A DNA stretch of 33,889 bases from Clostridia bacterium (GTDB lineage: Bacteria > Bacillota > Clostridia > Oscillospirales > Acutalibacteraceae). The position numbers and the translations under genes were made by a program. The DNA lies in assembly GCA_900770255.1 (NCBI GenBank), contig CAAGJN010000049.1, positions 1 to 33,889 of the forward strand, written 5' to 3'. Below are positions 22,813-30,028 of the stretch, piece by piece (positions within the stretch are counted from its first letter, which is position 1; every line of letters starts with the position of its first letter). The notes under the pieces are model-generated. The model did not search any database and was not told the origin of the DNA. It saw only the letters and a program-made list of their open reading frames with translations.

Positions 22813-23838
22813 ATGTTCAAAAAGTTTCTTTCTATCAGAGGCATGGGGCAGGTGGTATCCGTCTTTGCCGCACTGGTAGTTATGGTAATAGTTTTTGCAC
22901 TGATAAACCCGCTGTTCTTCTCGGCTACGAATATAACAAACCTGCTGCGCCAGGTGGCTCCGATTCTGATAATCGGCGTCGGTCAGTCGTTCGTGCTCAT
23001 AACCGCCGGCATCGATCTTTCGATAGGCTCGGTCGCGGGTATGTCGTGCATGATCAGCGCTACGCTTATGACAAAGTTTAATCTCAACCCGGTGCTGACG
23101 GTGCTCATAACGATCGTCTGCTGCCTTGCTATCGGCGTGATAAACGGCGTGCTGATCTCGTGGGCAAAGCTGCCCGCGTTTATCGCAACGCTCGGCACAA
23201 TGATCATCGCCCGAGGCATCGCTCAGATCGTCAACGGCAATATGAACACAAACGGCATATATTCCGAAGGCTTTAAGAACTTTTTTTATTACGGGAAGTT
23301 TTTAGGAATATATACACCGATTTGGATAGCTATAGTGCTCTTCGCGTTTTTTGCGTTTATTCTCTCAAAGACGGCGCTCGGCAGGCATATCTACGCCCTC
23401 GGCTCAAACTATGAGGCGGCGAAGCTCTCGGGCGTCAATGTCGCGATGGCGCAGACGAAGGTCTATGTCATCTCGTCGTTTCTCGCGGGTGTTGTCGGTC
23501 TTATACTGACCGCGCAGAGCGGCATGGGCAGCATGGACGCAGGCTCAAACTACGAGCTCAACGCAGTTGCCGCGTCGGTTATCGGCGGCGTGAGCACCAT
23601 GGGCGGACAGGGTATGCTGCTCGGCACGGTGATAGGCGCGTTTATCTGGGGCGTTCTCAACAACGGCCTTCAGTTTGCCGGCGCACCTCTTGCGCTTCGC
23701 AATATTGTTATCGGAATCGTTGTTATCATCTCCGTACTCATCGACAGAATAGTGCACGGCGGAAAACATCTTAATACCAATGTTCTAAAAGGCTTAAAGC
23801 TCAAGGGCAGCGGTGAAAAAACAGGAGGTAAATCATGA
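22813..23838 (+). CDS. Sugar ABC transporter permease (RbsC type)
   Basis: A 341-residue CUT2-class permease with about ten membrane helices. The family core is present: PILIIGVGQSFVLITAGIDLSIGSVAGMS, FIATLGTMIIARGIAQ, and SLNAV-type region YELNAVAASVIGGVSTMGGQG close to the C-terminal helices. Its ATG comes immediately after the ATPase stop codon, with GGAGGTGAGC as ribosome binding site inside the end of that gene. Its own end overlaps the binding-protein start by four bases (ATGA). It forms the membrane channel for the sugar delivered by the lipoprotein encoded next. Confidence 0.93.
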   Translation: MFKKFLSIRGMGQVVSVFAALVVMVIVFALINPLFFSATNITNLLRQVAPILIIGVGQSFVLITAGIDLSIGSVAGMSCMISATLMTKFNLNPVLTVLITIVCCLAIGVINGVLISWAKLPAFIATLGTMIIARGIAQIVNGNMNTNGIYSEGFKNFFYYGKFLGIYTPIWIAIVLFAFFAFILSKTALGRHIYALGSNYEAAKLSGVNVAMAQTKVYVISSFLAGVVGLILTAQSGMGSMDAGSNYELNAVAASVIGGVSTMGGQGMLLGTVIGAFIWGVLNNGLQFAGAPLALRNIVIGIVVIISVLIDRIVHGGKHLNTNVLKGLKLKGSGEKTGGKS

Positions 23839-24791
23839 AAAAGTTTCTGGCAGTCACAATGTCTGTTCTGCTGATGCTCACGGCCTTTGCGGCGTGCAGC
23901 AAGAACGGCGAAAGCAATAACGCGGCGCAGGGAATGACCGAGAGCGCCGCCAACTCCAAATACAAGGTCTATCTCATCACGATAGATAAGATGGATCAGC
24001 ATTGGGTGTCGGTCGATAAGGGCGCGTCGGATATGGCAAAGCAGCTCGGAATCACCTACAAGTGGGACGCCCCCGATGTCAAGGATAATGCAAAGCAGAT
24101 AGAGGCGGTCAACAACGCTGTTGCAGACGGAGCGAATCTCATAATGCTCGCCGCAAACGACCCTTCGGCCATCTCACAGACGGTCAAGAACGCTAAGGAG
24201 AAAGGCGTCAAGATAATTTACGTTGACTCTCCGGCCGACGAGCCCGCGATAACCACGCTCTCAACCGACAACTATAACGCCGGCATGATAGCCGGCCAGA
24301 CGATGCTTGAGGAGCTCGAGGCGGCGGGCATCACGAGCGGCAAGATAGGCATAATCGGCGTCAACACGGCCACAAATTCCAGCATGAACCGGGAAAAGGG
24401 CTTCCGCGACGCGATAACTAAGGACGGCAAATTCACGCTGCTGACTACCGAATATAAGGACGGAAACTTCTCAGCGTCGCAGGAGGCGGCGACCGGCTTT
24501 ATCACCGGCAACTCCGATCTCGTCGGCCTCTTCGGCACGAACGAGGGTTCTACCGTCGGAGTGGGCAACGCGATAAAGGATTCCGGCAAGAAGATAATCG
24601 GCATCGGCTTTGATACCTCGAACACAATCGAGTCGCTGATAAACGATGGTAGCCTGAAAGCTGTCATGGTGCAGAATCCCTACACCATGGGCTATCTCGG
24701 CATGGCTCAGGCACTCGCCGCGCTCAAGGGTGATTCGACAGGGCCTGACTCCATAGATACCGGAGTCTCCGTTGTCAAATCGTCAAAGTGA
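23835..24791 (+). CDS. Sugar-binding lipoprotein of ABC transporter (RbsB type)
   Basis: A 318-residue substrate-binding lipoprotein. It has a signal peptide with lipobox ending AFAAC (lipidated Cys21), an Asn/Glu-rich tether, then a two-lobe periplasmic-binding-protein fold of the ribose/galactose group. KVYLITIDKMDQHWVSVDKGASDMAKQLG begins lobe 1, with the typical ANLIMLAANDP, VKIIYVDSPAD, NYNAGMIAGQ, GFRDAI, GLFGTNEGSTVG and QNPYTMGYLGMAQAL segments. It sits outside the membrane and delivers the sugar to the permease. It overlaps the permease gene by four bases and is followed by a terminator. A hexose, pentose or polyol is likely; no kinase or isomerase in the operon helps to choose. Confidence 0.92.
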   Translation: MKKFLAVTMSVLLMLTAFAACSKNGESNNAAQGMTESAANSKYKVYLITIDKMDQHWVSVDKGASDMAKQLGITYKWDAPDVKDNAKQIEAVNNAVADGANLIMLAANDPSAISQTVKNAKEKGVKIIYVDSPADEPAITTLSTDNYNAGMIAGQTMLEELEAAGITSGKIGIIGVNTATNSSMNREKGFRDAITKDGKFTLLTTEYKDGNFSASQEAATGFITGNSDLVGLFGTNEGSTVGVGNAIKDSGKKIIGIGFDTSNTIESLINDGSLKAVMVQNPYTMGYLGMAQALAALKGDSTGPDSIDTGVSVVKSSK

Positions 24792-24818
24792 TCTGTGCCG
24801 AAAGAACAACCGAAATTG

Positions 24819-24850
24819 AACCCGCGGGCGAATTACCGCCTGCGGGTTTT
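24819..24850 (+). terminator. Intrinsic terminator of the sugar ABC operon
   Basis: AACCCGCGGGCG pairs with CGCCTGCGGGTT (one G-U) around AATTAC, followed by TTTT. Confidence 0.85.
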
Positions 24851-24872
24851 GTCTGTATACCGCAAAGTCAAA

Positions 24873-24901
24873 TAACATTTTTATGCTTCTTTGCATAAAC
24901 T
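24873..24901 (+). promoter_or_regulatory. Candidate SigE-type sporulation promoter for yunB
   Basis: TAACATT (24873-24879), a 14-bp spacer, and CATAAACT (24894-24901) match the mother-cell SigE consensus (KMATATT, ~14, CATACANT) at nearly all positions. The perfect inverted repeat TTATGC-TTCTTT-GCATAA (24881-24898) overlaps the -10. Confidence 0.55.
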
Positions 24902-24918
24902 GTTTCGGGGGTGTTTTT

Positions 24919-25575
24919 ATGCGCAGAGTGCGCCGGAGCTTTAACCTCGGGAATATATCGCCAAATATTTTCAAAGCGCTGTGCGCGTTGGTACTCGCGT
25001 TGTCGCTTGTGCTGCTCGTTGACGCGCGTCTGCGCCCGGCGGTGCGAGCCGTGGCTGTGAACAGAGCGCAGAGCCTCGCCGTGCGCACGGTAGGCGAGAG
25101 CGTGGAAAGCTTTATTTCCGAAAACAGCGGGCAGTACGCCGATATGATAACGGTTACATATGACAGCAGCGGAAAAGCCATGTCCATGTCGCTCAATGCG
25201 TCTGAGGTCAACCTGTTCAAGTCGAAGCTCATCCGCGCTGTCGATGCTGAACTCGAAGAAAACAGCCGCTTCAAGGTGAAGATTCCGCTGGGCGCCGTCA
25301 CAGGCTCCGAGGTATTTGCCGGGGCGGGGCCGGAGATTCCTGTTACGGTGCGTATGACCGGGAGCGCCAGTGCCGAAATAACCGATGAGTTTTCATCCGC
25401 AGGCATCAACCAGACCCGCCACAGGGTGATGCTTCATGTCGAGTGCAGCATATACGTTTTCCTCGGCGGAAACGAGGAAGCGACCGTGTTCTCCGACGAC
25501 TATTGCATTGCCGAAAATCTGATAGTCGGCACGGTTCCGCAAACGGCGATAAATATTGATATACCGCAAAAATGA
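24919..25575 (+). CDS. yunB: Sporulation protein YunB
   Basis: A 218-residue protein with an N-terminal basic stretch, one membrane helix (residues ~14-33, IFKALCALVLALSLVLLV) and an extracytoplasmic domain. The hallmark segments are VKIPLGAVTGSEVFAGAGPEIPV, SAEITDEFSSAGINQTRHRVMLHVEC and the end AENLIVGTVPQTAI. In Bacillus, YunB is made in the mother cell under SigE and is needed for proper spore maturation; its biochemical role is not known. ATG 24919 is used because GGGGGTG lies seven bases before it and the basic start RRVRRSF precedes the helix. It is monocistronic with a SigE-like promoter. Its presence marks the organism as belonging to a spore-forming lineage. Confidence 0.9.
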   Translation: MRRVRRSFNLGNISPNIFKALCALVLALSLVLLVDARLRPAVRAVAVNRAQSLAVRTVGESVESFISENSGQYADMITVTYDSSGKAMSMSLNASEVNLFKSKLIRAVDAELEENSRFKVKIPLGAVTGSEVFAGAGPEIPVTVRMTGSASAEITDEFSSAGINQTRHRVMLHVECSIYVFLGGNEEATVFSDDYCIAENLIVGTVPQTAINIDIPQK

Positions 25576-25585
25576 ACTCAAAGTA

Positions 25586-25615
25586 TTGTTTAACCCCCAT
25601 GCTCTGTGATATAAT
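25586..25615 (+). promoter_or_regulatory. Promoter of ligA with extended -10
   Basis: TTGTTT (25586-25591), an 18-bp spacer, and TATAAT (25610-25615) with TG at the extended -10 position. It shares CTGTGATATAATAA with the promoter at 5166-5194. Confidence 0.7.
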
Positions 25616-25658
25616 AATGCAGTAAAAATCACGCAAAATTCCATGGGGGATGTTTCTG

Positions 25659-27653
25659 TTGAACGATAAGCAACTCAGCGCTGAGCGCGCCTCTCAGCTC
25701 CGTGAAAAGCTCAACTACTACAGCAAAAAATATTACGTTGACGACGATCCTGAGATCGACGACTATGAATATGATATGCTCCAGCGCGAGCTCAAGGCGA
25801 TAGAGGAGAAATACCCCGAGCTCATAACGCCCGACTCGCCGACGATGCGCGTGGGCGGCAGCGCGGAAAATCTTTTTGCCAAGGTTGAGCACCGCGTGCG
25901 TATGGAGAGTCTGCAGGATGCGTTCAGCTTTGAGGAGATAGAGGAGTTTGACCGCAAGGTCAGAGAGACTGAGCGCAATGTTCATTATGTCGTTGAGCCG
26001 AAGATAGACGGCCTGTCAGTCTCGCTTGAATACAGAGACGGCGTGCTTGTCCGCGGCTCCACCCGCGGCGACGGCGACGTCGGCGAGGATGTGACCGCAA
26101 ATTTGCGCACGGTGCGCTCAATACCGCTGAAAATAAAAACGCCTCTGCCGTTTCTGGAGGTCAGGGGCGAAGTGTATATGCCTAAAAATGCCTTTGCGAA
26201 GCTTGTGACAAAGCAGGAGCTGGAGGGCGAAAAACCGTTCAAAAACCCACGCAACGCCGCTGCGGGCTCTCTCCGTCAGAAGGATCCGAAGGTAACCGCC
26301 GGCAGGGGGCTCGATATGTTTGTTTTCAACGTCCAGCAGATAGAGGGCGCTTTTCTTACTTCGCACAAGCAGTCGCTCGATTTTCTGCGTGAGCAGGGGT
26401 TCAAAACCATCCCGTTTTATACGCGCTTTGATAATATCTCCGACGTCCTCGGCGAGCTGCGCCGCATAGGCGAGATACGTTCGGGGCTTCAGTATGACAT
26501 TGACGGCGCGGTCATCAAGGTGGACGACTTTGTACAGCGCGAACGCCTTGGCAGCACGTCGAAGTTCCCCAAGTGGGCGGCGGCGTTCAAATATCCGCCG
26601 GAGGAAAAGACAACAAGGCTTATTGGTGTGGAAGTGAATGTCGGGCGCACCGGTGTGCTGACTCCGACCGCCGTGTTCGAGCCGGTGCTCCTCGCAGGGT
26701 CTACGGTCAGCCGAGCAACGCTCCACAATCAGGATTTTATATCTGAAAAGGATATCCGCATCGGCGACGAGGTTGCGATACGCAAGGCGGGGGATATAAT
26801 TCCCGAGGTCGTGCGCGTCGTGTCGCATACGCAGGGAGCCGAGCCGTATGTTCTGCCGCAGACATGCCCGTCGTGCTCCGCCCCCGTTATCCGCGAGGAG
26901 GGCGAGGCCGCGGTGCGCTGCGTCAACCCGGAATGTCCGGCGCAGCTTCTGCGCAATGTAATTCACTTTTGCTCTCGCGACGCTATGGATATCGAGGGAC
27001 TGGGCGATGCGCTTGCCGAAAAGTTTGTCGCCTGCGGCCTTATCGGGAATATCGCCGATATATATGACATAACCGCAGATCAGATAATGCAGCTCGAGGG
27101 GCATCAGGAGAAGTCGGCGCACAACCTTGTTGACGCGATTGAGGGCTCGAAGCAAAACGACCTTTCGCGCTTGCTGTTTGCACTGGGCATACGCCATATT
27201 GGTCAGAAGGCGGCAAAGCTGCTCGCCGAGCATTTCGGCGATATGGACAGGGTGACAGCAGCGACGGAGGAGGAGATTGCGCAGATCGACGGCTTTGGCG
27301 GCATAATGGCGAGGAGCGCAGCCGAATTTTTTGCTTTGAACCAGACTGCGGATCTTATAGACCGCCTGAAAAAGGCCGGGGTGAATATGAAGTGCCTCAG
27401 TCAGAGAAGCGGAGACGACCGATTTAACGGGCTTACTTTTGTGCTCACCGGCACTCTGCCTACGCTCTCGCGTAAGGAGGCGACCGAGATAATAGAGAGT
27501 CTCGGCGGGAAAGCGTCGTCGTCGGTGTCAAAAAAGACGTCCTATGTCGTTGCCGGTGAGGAGGCCGGAAGCAAGCTTCAAAAGGCCAACGAGCTCGGCG
27601 TGCCCGTGATCACTCAGGACGAGCTGCTTAAGATGGCCGGAAAAACAGAGTAA
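25659..27653 (+). CDS. ligA: NAD-dependent DNA ligase
   Basis: The essential ligase that seals nicks during replication and repair using NAD. Domains in order: Ia (YYVDDDPEIDDYEYD); adenylation domain with the nucleotidyl lysine in VEPKIDG (residue ~115); OB fold; Cys4 zinc finger CPSCSAPV ... CVNPECPAQ; helix-hairpin-helix repeats (LFALGIRHIGQKAAKLL); and C-terminal BRCT domain (from FNGLTFVLTGTLPTLSRKEA). The length of about 664 residues is normal. The ATG at 25650 directly abuts the GGGGG ribosome binding site, so the in-frame TTG at 25659, nine bases from it, is the better start; the difference is three residues. It has its own promoter and a terminator after it. Confidence 0.96.
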   Translation: MNDKQLSAERASQLREKLNYYSKKYYVDDDPEIDDYEYDMLQRELKAIEEKYPELITPDSPTMRVGGSAENLFAKVEHRVRMESLQDAFSFEEIEEFDRKVRETERNVHYVVEPKIDGLSVSLEYRDGVLVRGSTRGDGDVGEDVTANLRTVRSIPLKIKTPLPFLEVRGEVYMPKNAFAKLVTKQELEGEKPFKNPRNAAAGSLRQKDPKVTAGRGLDMFVFNVQQIEGAFLTSHKQSLDFLREQGFKTIPFYTRFDNISDVLGELRRIGEIRSGLQYDIDGAVIKVDDFVQRERLGSTSKFPKWAAAFKYPPEEKTTRLIGVEVNVGRTGVLTPTAVFEPVLLAGSTVSRATLHNQDFISEKDIRIGDEVAIRKAGDIIPEVVRVVSHTQGAEPYVLPQTCPSCSAPVIREEGEAAVRCVNPECPAQLLRNVIHFCSRDAMDIEGLGDALAEKFVACGLIGNIADIYDITADQIMQLEGHQEKSAHNLVDAIEGSKQNDLSRLLFALGIRHIGQKAAKLLAEHFGDMDRVTAATEEEIAQIDGFGGIMARSAAEFFALNQTADLIDRLKKAGVNMKCLSQRSGDDRFNGLTFVLTGTLPTLSRKEATEIIESLGGKASSSVSKKTSYVVAGEEAGSKLQKANELGVPVITQDELLKMAGKTE

Positions 27654-27663
27654 CACAGACAAC

Positions 27664-27698
27664 GAGCGCTGCCGTATTTTCATGACACGGCGGCGCTC
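27664..27698. terminator. Bidirectional intrinsic terminator
   Basis: GAGCGCTGCCGT pairs with ACGGCGGCGCTC (one G-U), 11-base loop, followed by an ATTT-rich tail. It lies between the convergent ligA and araC-type genes. Confidence 0.85.
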
Positions 27699-27708
27699 AT
27701 TTATTTAT

Positions 27709-28533
27709 TTATTTTTCTTCAAGTTTTCTTCTATAGGCTGCGGGCGAGAGCCCTGAATATTCTTTAAAGACCCTTGTGAAATGGCTCAGGCTGTAATATC
27801 CGAGCTGCATCGATATTTCAAGAGTTGTCAGCTGTGTGCCGCTGAGTAGCAGGCACGCATATTCGCATTTTAGATCCCTCAGATAAGAGGAGACAGTTTT
27901 GCCCGTGTATTTTTTAAAACATTTGATCATTACGGGCGGCGAGAAGTTAGCCATTTTATAAACGTCTGCTGCGCTGCATGTGATGAATTCCGGCGAACGT
28001 ATCTGTTCGAGCAGCGCAGAGAACCATTCCGGGCAGTCGTCTTTCTGCGCGAGCTTTGAGTTGTTGATTATTGAGACGAAGTCCGACGCAGTCTCGCATA
28101 TAACGCAGACCGCCTTCTCATACCCCTCGCCGATAAGCTTGCTGATAAGCTGAGCGCGCGAGGAAAAAAAGCTCATCTCCTCGTTGCTGAGCGTTGTTAT
28201 CAGCGGTTCGAGGTCGGATATGAGGGCGCTGAGGTCTATCGTTAAGGCGCTGCATATCTTTTCGAGCCTGCCGGGCGAGACGCATATATTCATATGTATA
28301 CACTGCCATCCATCAAGCCTGCGGAGCTGATGACAGTCGTCGGGACGTATCATGCACAGCGTGCCCTTGCCGATCTCCGAAACTTTTCCGTTCAGCTCAT
28401 GGCAGGCACGCCCCTCTGTTATCAGAAAAAATTCATAGAAGTTGTGACTGTGCATCGTCGTACCCTCTGAGCCCCACCAGTGAAACGAGACGTCGTATCT
28501 GCTGATTATCGGGTTTGAGTTGTAGTCGATCAC
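27709..28533 (-). CDS. AraC-family transcriptional regulator (cupin sensor)
   Basis: A regulator of about 275-283 residues. An N-terminal cupin sugar-sensing domain (MHSHNFYEFFLITEG, then IGKGTLCMIRPDDCHQL) is followed by two helix-turn-helix units at the C-terminus (AADVYKMANFSPPVMIKCFKKYTGKTVSSYLRDLK and TTLEISMQLGYYSLSHFTRVFKEYSGLSPAAYRRK). The start is uncertain. The frame is open to a GTG at 28596, but that codon has no ribosome binding site and lies at or before the predicted transcription start. A perfect AGGAGG sits five bases before an in-frame ATT (28557), and the next in-frame standard start is GTG 28533, used here. It is divergent from the CehA/GPH/ChbG operon and most likely controls it in response to the imported sugar. 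Confidence 0.85.
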   Translation of the reverse strand: MIDYNSNPIISRYDVSFHWWGSEGTTMHSHNFYEFFLITEGRACHELNGKVSEIGKGTLCMIRPDDCHQLRRLDGWQCIHMNICVSPGRLEKICSALTIDLSALISDLEPLITTLSNEEMSFFSSRAQLISKLIGEGYEKAVCVICETASDFVSIINNSKLAQKDDCPEWFSALLEQIRSPEFITCSAADVYKMANFSPPVMIKCFKKYTGKTVSSYLRDLKCEYACLLLSGTQLTTLEISMQLGYYSLSHFTRVFKEYSGLSPAAYRRKLEEK

Positions 28534-28584
28534 ATGCGGCTTTCCGGCTCCCGTAATGCATACCTCCTGAGCAATGCTGAATTT

Positions 28585-28613
28585 AAAATAACACACTTTA
28601 TTGCCGATTTCAA
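28585..28613 (-). promoter_or_regulatory. Candidate promoter of the AraC-type gene
   Basis: On the minus strand, TTGAAA (28608-28613), a 17-bp spacer, and TATTTT (28585-28590). Transcription would start near 28577, just upstream of the CAGGAGGT ribosome binding site. Confidence 0.55.
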
Positions 28614-28616
28614 GAG

Positions 28617-28712
28617 TTTATATTGATATAGTAGACTTAAAATTAAAAAAATCACACATTAATGTAAAAAAATAGCAAGAAAACGCAATTTTGCTGATTT
28701 ATAATGATATAG
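28617..28712 (+). repeat. Paired 15-bp repeat, candidate AraC-type operators
   Basis: TTTATATTGATATAG (28617-28631) and TTTATAATGATATAG (28698-28712) agree at 14 of 15 bases and are 81 bp apart in the divergent spacer. The first abuts the -35 of the regulator gene; the second covers the TATAAT (28700-28705) that would serve the cehA-like operon, which lacks a good -35. Confidence 0.5.
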
Positions 28713-28739
28713 AAATAATTTTTTGGAGATATTGCACAA

Positions 28740-30014
28740 ATGCCGGAGCTGATACATTTTGTGGAAAAATCCCGCGAGGGAACATACTACACGGTTCCTT
28801 TTGAGGTGCCCGAGAATGTTGTGCGCGTCACGGTCTCGTATTCGTATAAGCGCGGCGCAAAGGGTATTATGCAGGATGTAAAGCCTAAAAATATCATCGA
28901 CCTCGGCCTTATGGACGAAAAAGGGAACTTTCTCGGCTGGTCAGGCAGCGCACATGAGAGCATATTTGTCGGTGAATACGCCTCCTCAAACGGTTATCTT
29001 GTTGAGAAGCCGCATCAGGGCAGGTGGGCGATAATCGTCGGCGCTTATCATGTCGTGTCCGAGGGTGTTGAGGTCAGGTATAACATTGAGTTTGAATATG
29101 CGCATACCGAATTACTCTTCGGTGATCTGCATATACATACTGATGCGTCGGACGGCAAGTTTGACTCATACACAGTCGGAAAAACAGCGCGTGAAAAAGG
29201 GCTCGATTTTATAGCTCTTGCGAACCATAACAACTATGCCGAAAACTTCAATCTTCCGCACATTGCGGGTCTGACGTTCATTGAGGCCGTCGAATGGACG
29301 CATTATAAGGGACACATGAACTTTTTCGGCGTCAAGTCGCCGTTTGAAAACAGCTTTATCGCAAACACCGCTGCTGAGATGGAGGCTATCGTTGACCACG
29401 CACGTTCGCTCGGCGCGGTGATCTCTGTAAATCACCCGAAGTGCCCGTTCTGCCCGTATAAGTTGGAGAGCCGTAACTTCGATATGATGGAGGTCTGGAA
29501 CGGACCAATGCGCGGGACAAATATCCGGGGCGTCAGATGGTGGACTGAGCTGCTGCGCAGCGGCAGACGCATCCCGGCGGTCGGAGGGAGCGATTATCAC
29601 AGGCCGAATAATTTTGTGAAGCTCGGCAATCCCGTGACCGCTGTTTATTCGCCGTCGCGCAGCGGGGAGGACATTCTCGCGTCGATAAGAGCCGGACATT
29701 CGTTTGTGACGAGCGGCGTTGACGGAGTGCGCCTGACGCTTAGCTACGGCGATGCGTTCATGGGCGATGAGACAGTCTGGGTCGAAGGAGGACTTCTTCA
29801 CCTTGAAGCCGAAGCGCTCAGAGGCGAGACGCTCGTGCTAGTGACCGGCAGCGGCGAAAGAGTACTCCGAAAGCATGCCCGAGGCAGGCTAAAAATGGAT
29901 ATTGAGGTCGAAAGCGACAGCTTTGCCTATGTAAAAGCGGTGAAGGGAAACGGCGCTCTTTACAGAATACGCTCGATTACGAATCCGATATATTTTACGA
30001 AAGAGAAGAATTGA
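28740..30014 (+). CDS. CehA/McbA-family PHP metallohydrolase
   Basis: A 424-residue protein with an N-terminal ~120-residue beta-rich domain (YTVPFEVPENVVRVTVSYSY), a PHP domain and a short C-terminal beta domain, as in the CehA/McbA family of phosphoesterase-like and ester-cleaving enzymes. PHP motifs: GDLHIHTDASDGKF (H-x-H), ALANHNNYAEN where relatives usually have TDHN (Asp replaced by Asn, His kept), FIEAVEWT, VNHPKCPFCPYKL and GGSDYHRPNN (D-x-H). It has no signal peptide, so it is cytosolic. GGAG stands eleven bases before the ATG. It is first in a four-gene operon with a sugar transporter and a deacetylase, suggesting hydrolysis of a phosphorylated or esterified sugar, but the substrate is unknown. 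Confidence 0.82.
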   Translation: MPELIHFVEKSREGTYYTVPFEVPENVVRVTVSYSYKRGAKGIMQDVKPKNIIDLGLMDEKGNFLGWSGSAHESIFVGEYASSNGYLVEKPHQGRWAIIVGAYHVVSEGVEVRYNIEFEYAHTELLFGDLHIHTDASDGKFDSYTVGKTAREKGLDFIALANHNNYAENFNLPHIAGLTFIEAVEWTHYKGHMNFFGVKSPFENSFIANTAAEMEAIVDHARSLGAVISVNHPKCPFCPYKLESRNFDMMEVWNGPMRGTNIRGVRWWTELLRSGRRIPAVGGSDYHRPNNFVKLGNPVTAVYSPSRSGEDILASIRAGHSFVTSGVDGVRLTLSYGDAFMGDETVWVEGGLLHLEAEALRGETLVLVTGSGERVLRKHARGRLKMDIEVESDSFAYVKAVKGNGALYRIRSITNPIYFTKEKN

Positions 30015-30028
30015 CAGGAGGAAAAAAT

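Noticed and set aside
26118..27233. Long minus-strand open frame (371 codons) opposite ligA
   Set aside because: ligA is intact with all its motifs in the other strand; the antisense frame has no ribosome binding site or recognisable domain and results from GC-rich codon bias.
27699..27716. ATTT tandem repeat
   Set aside because: Only about four units; it serves as the T-rich tail of the terminator and the end of the AraC-type gene.
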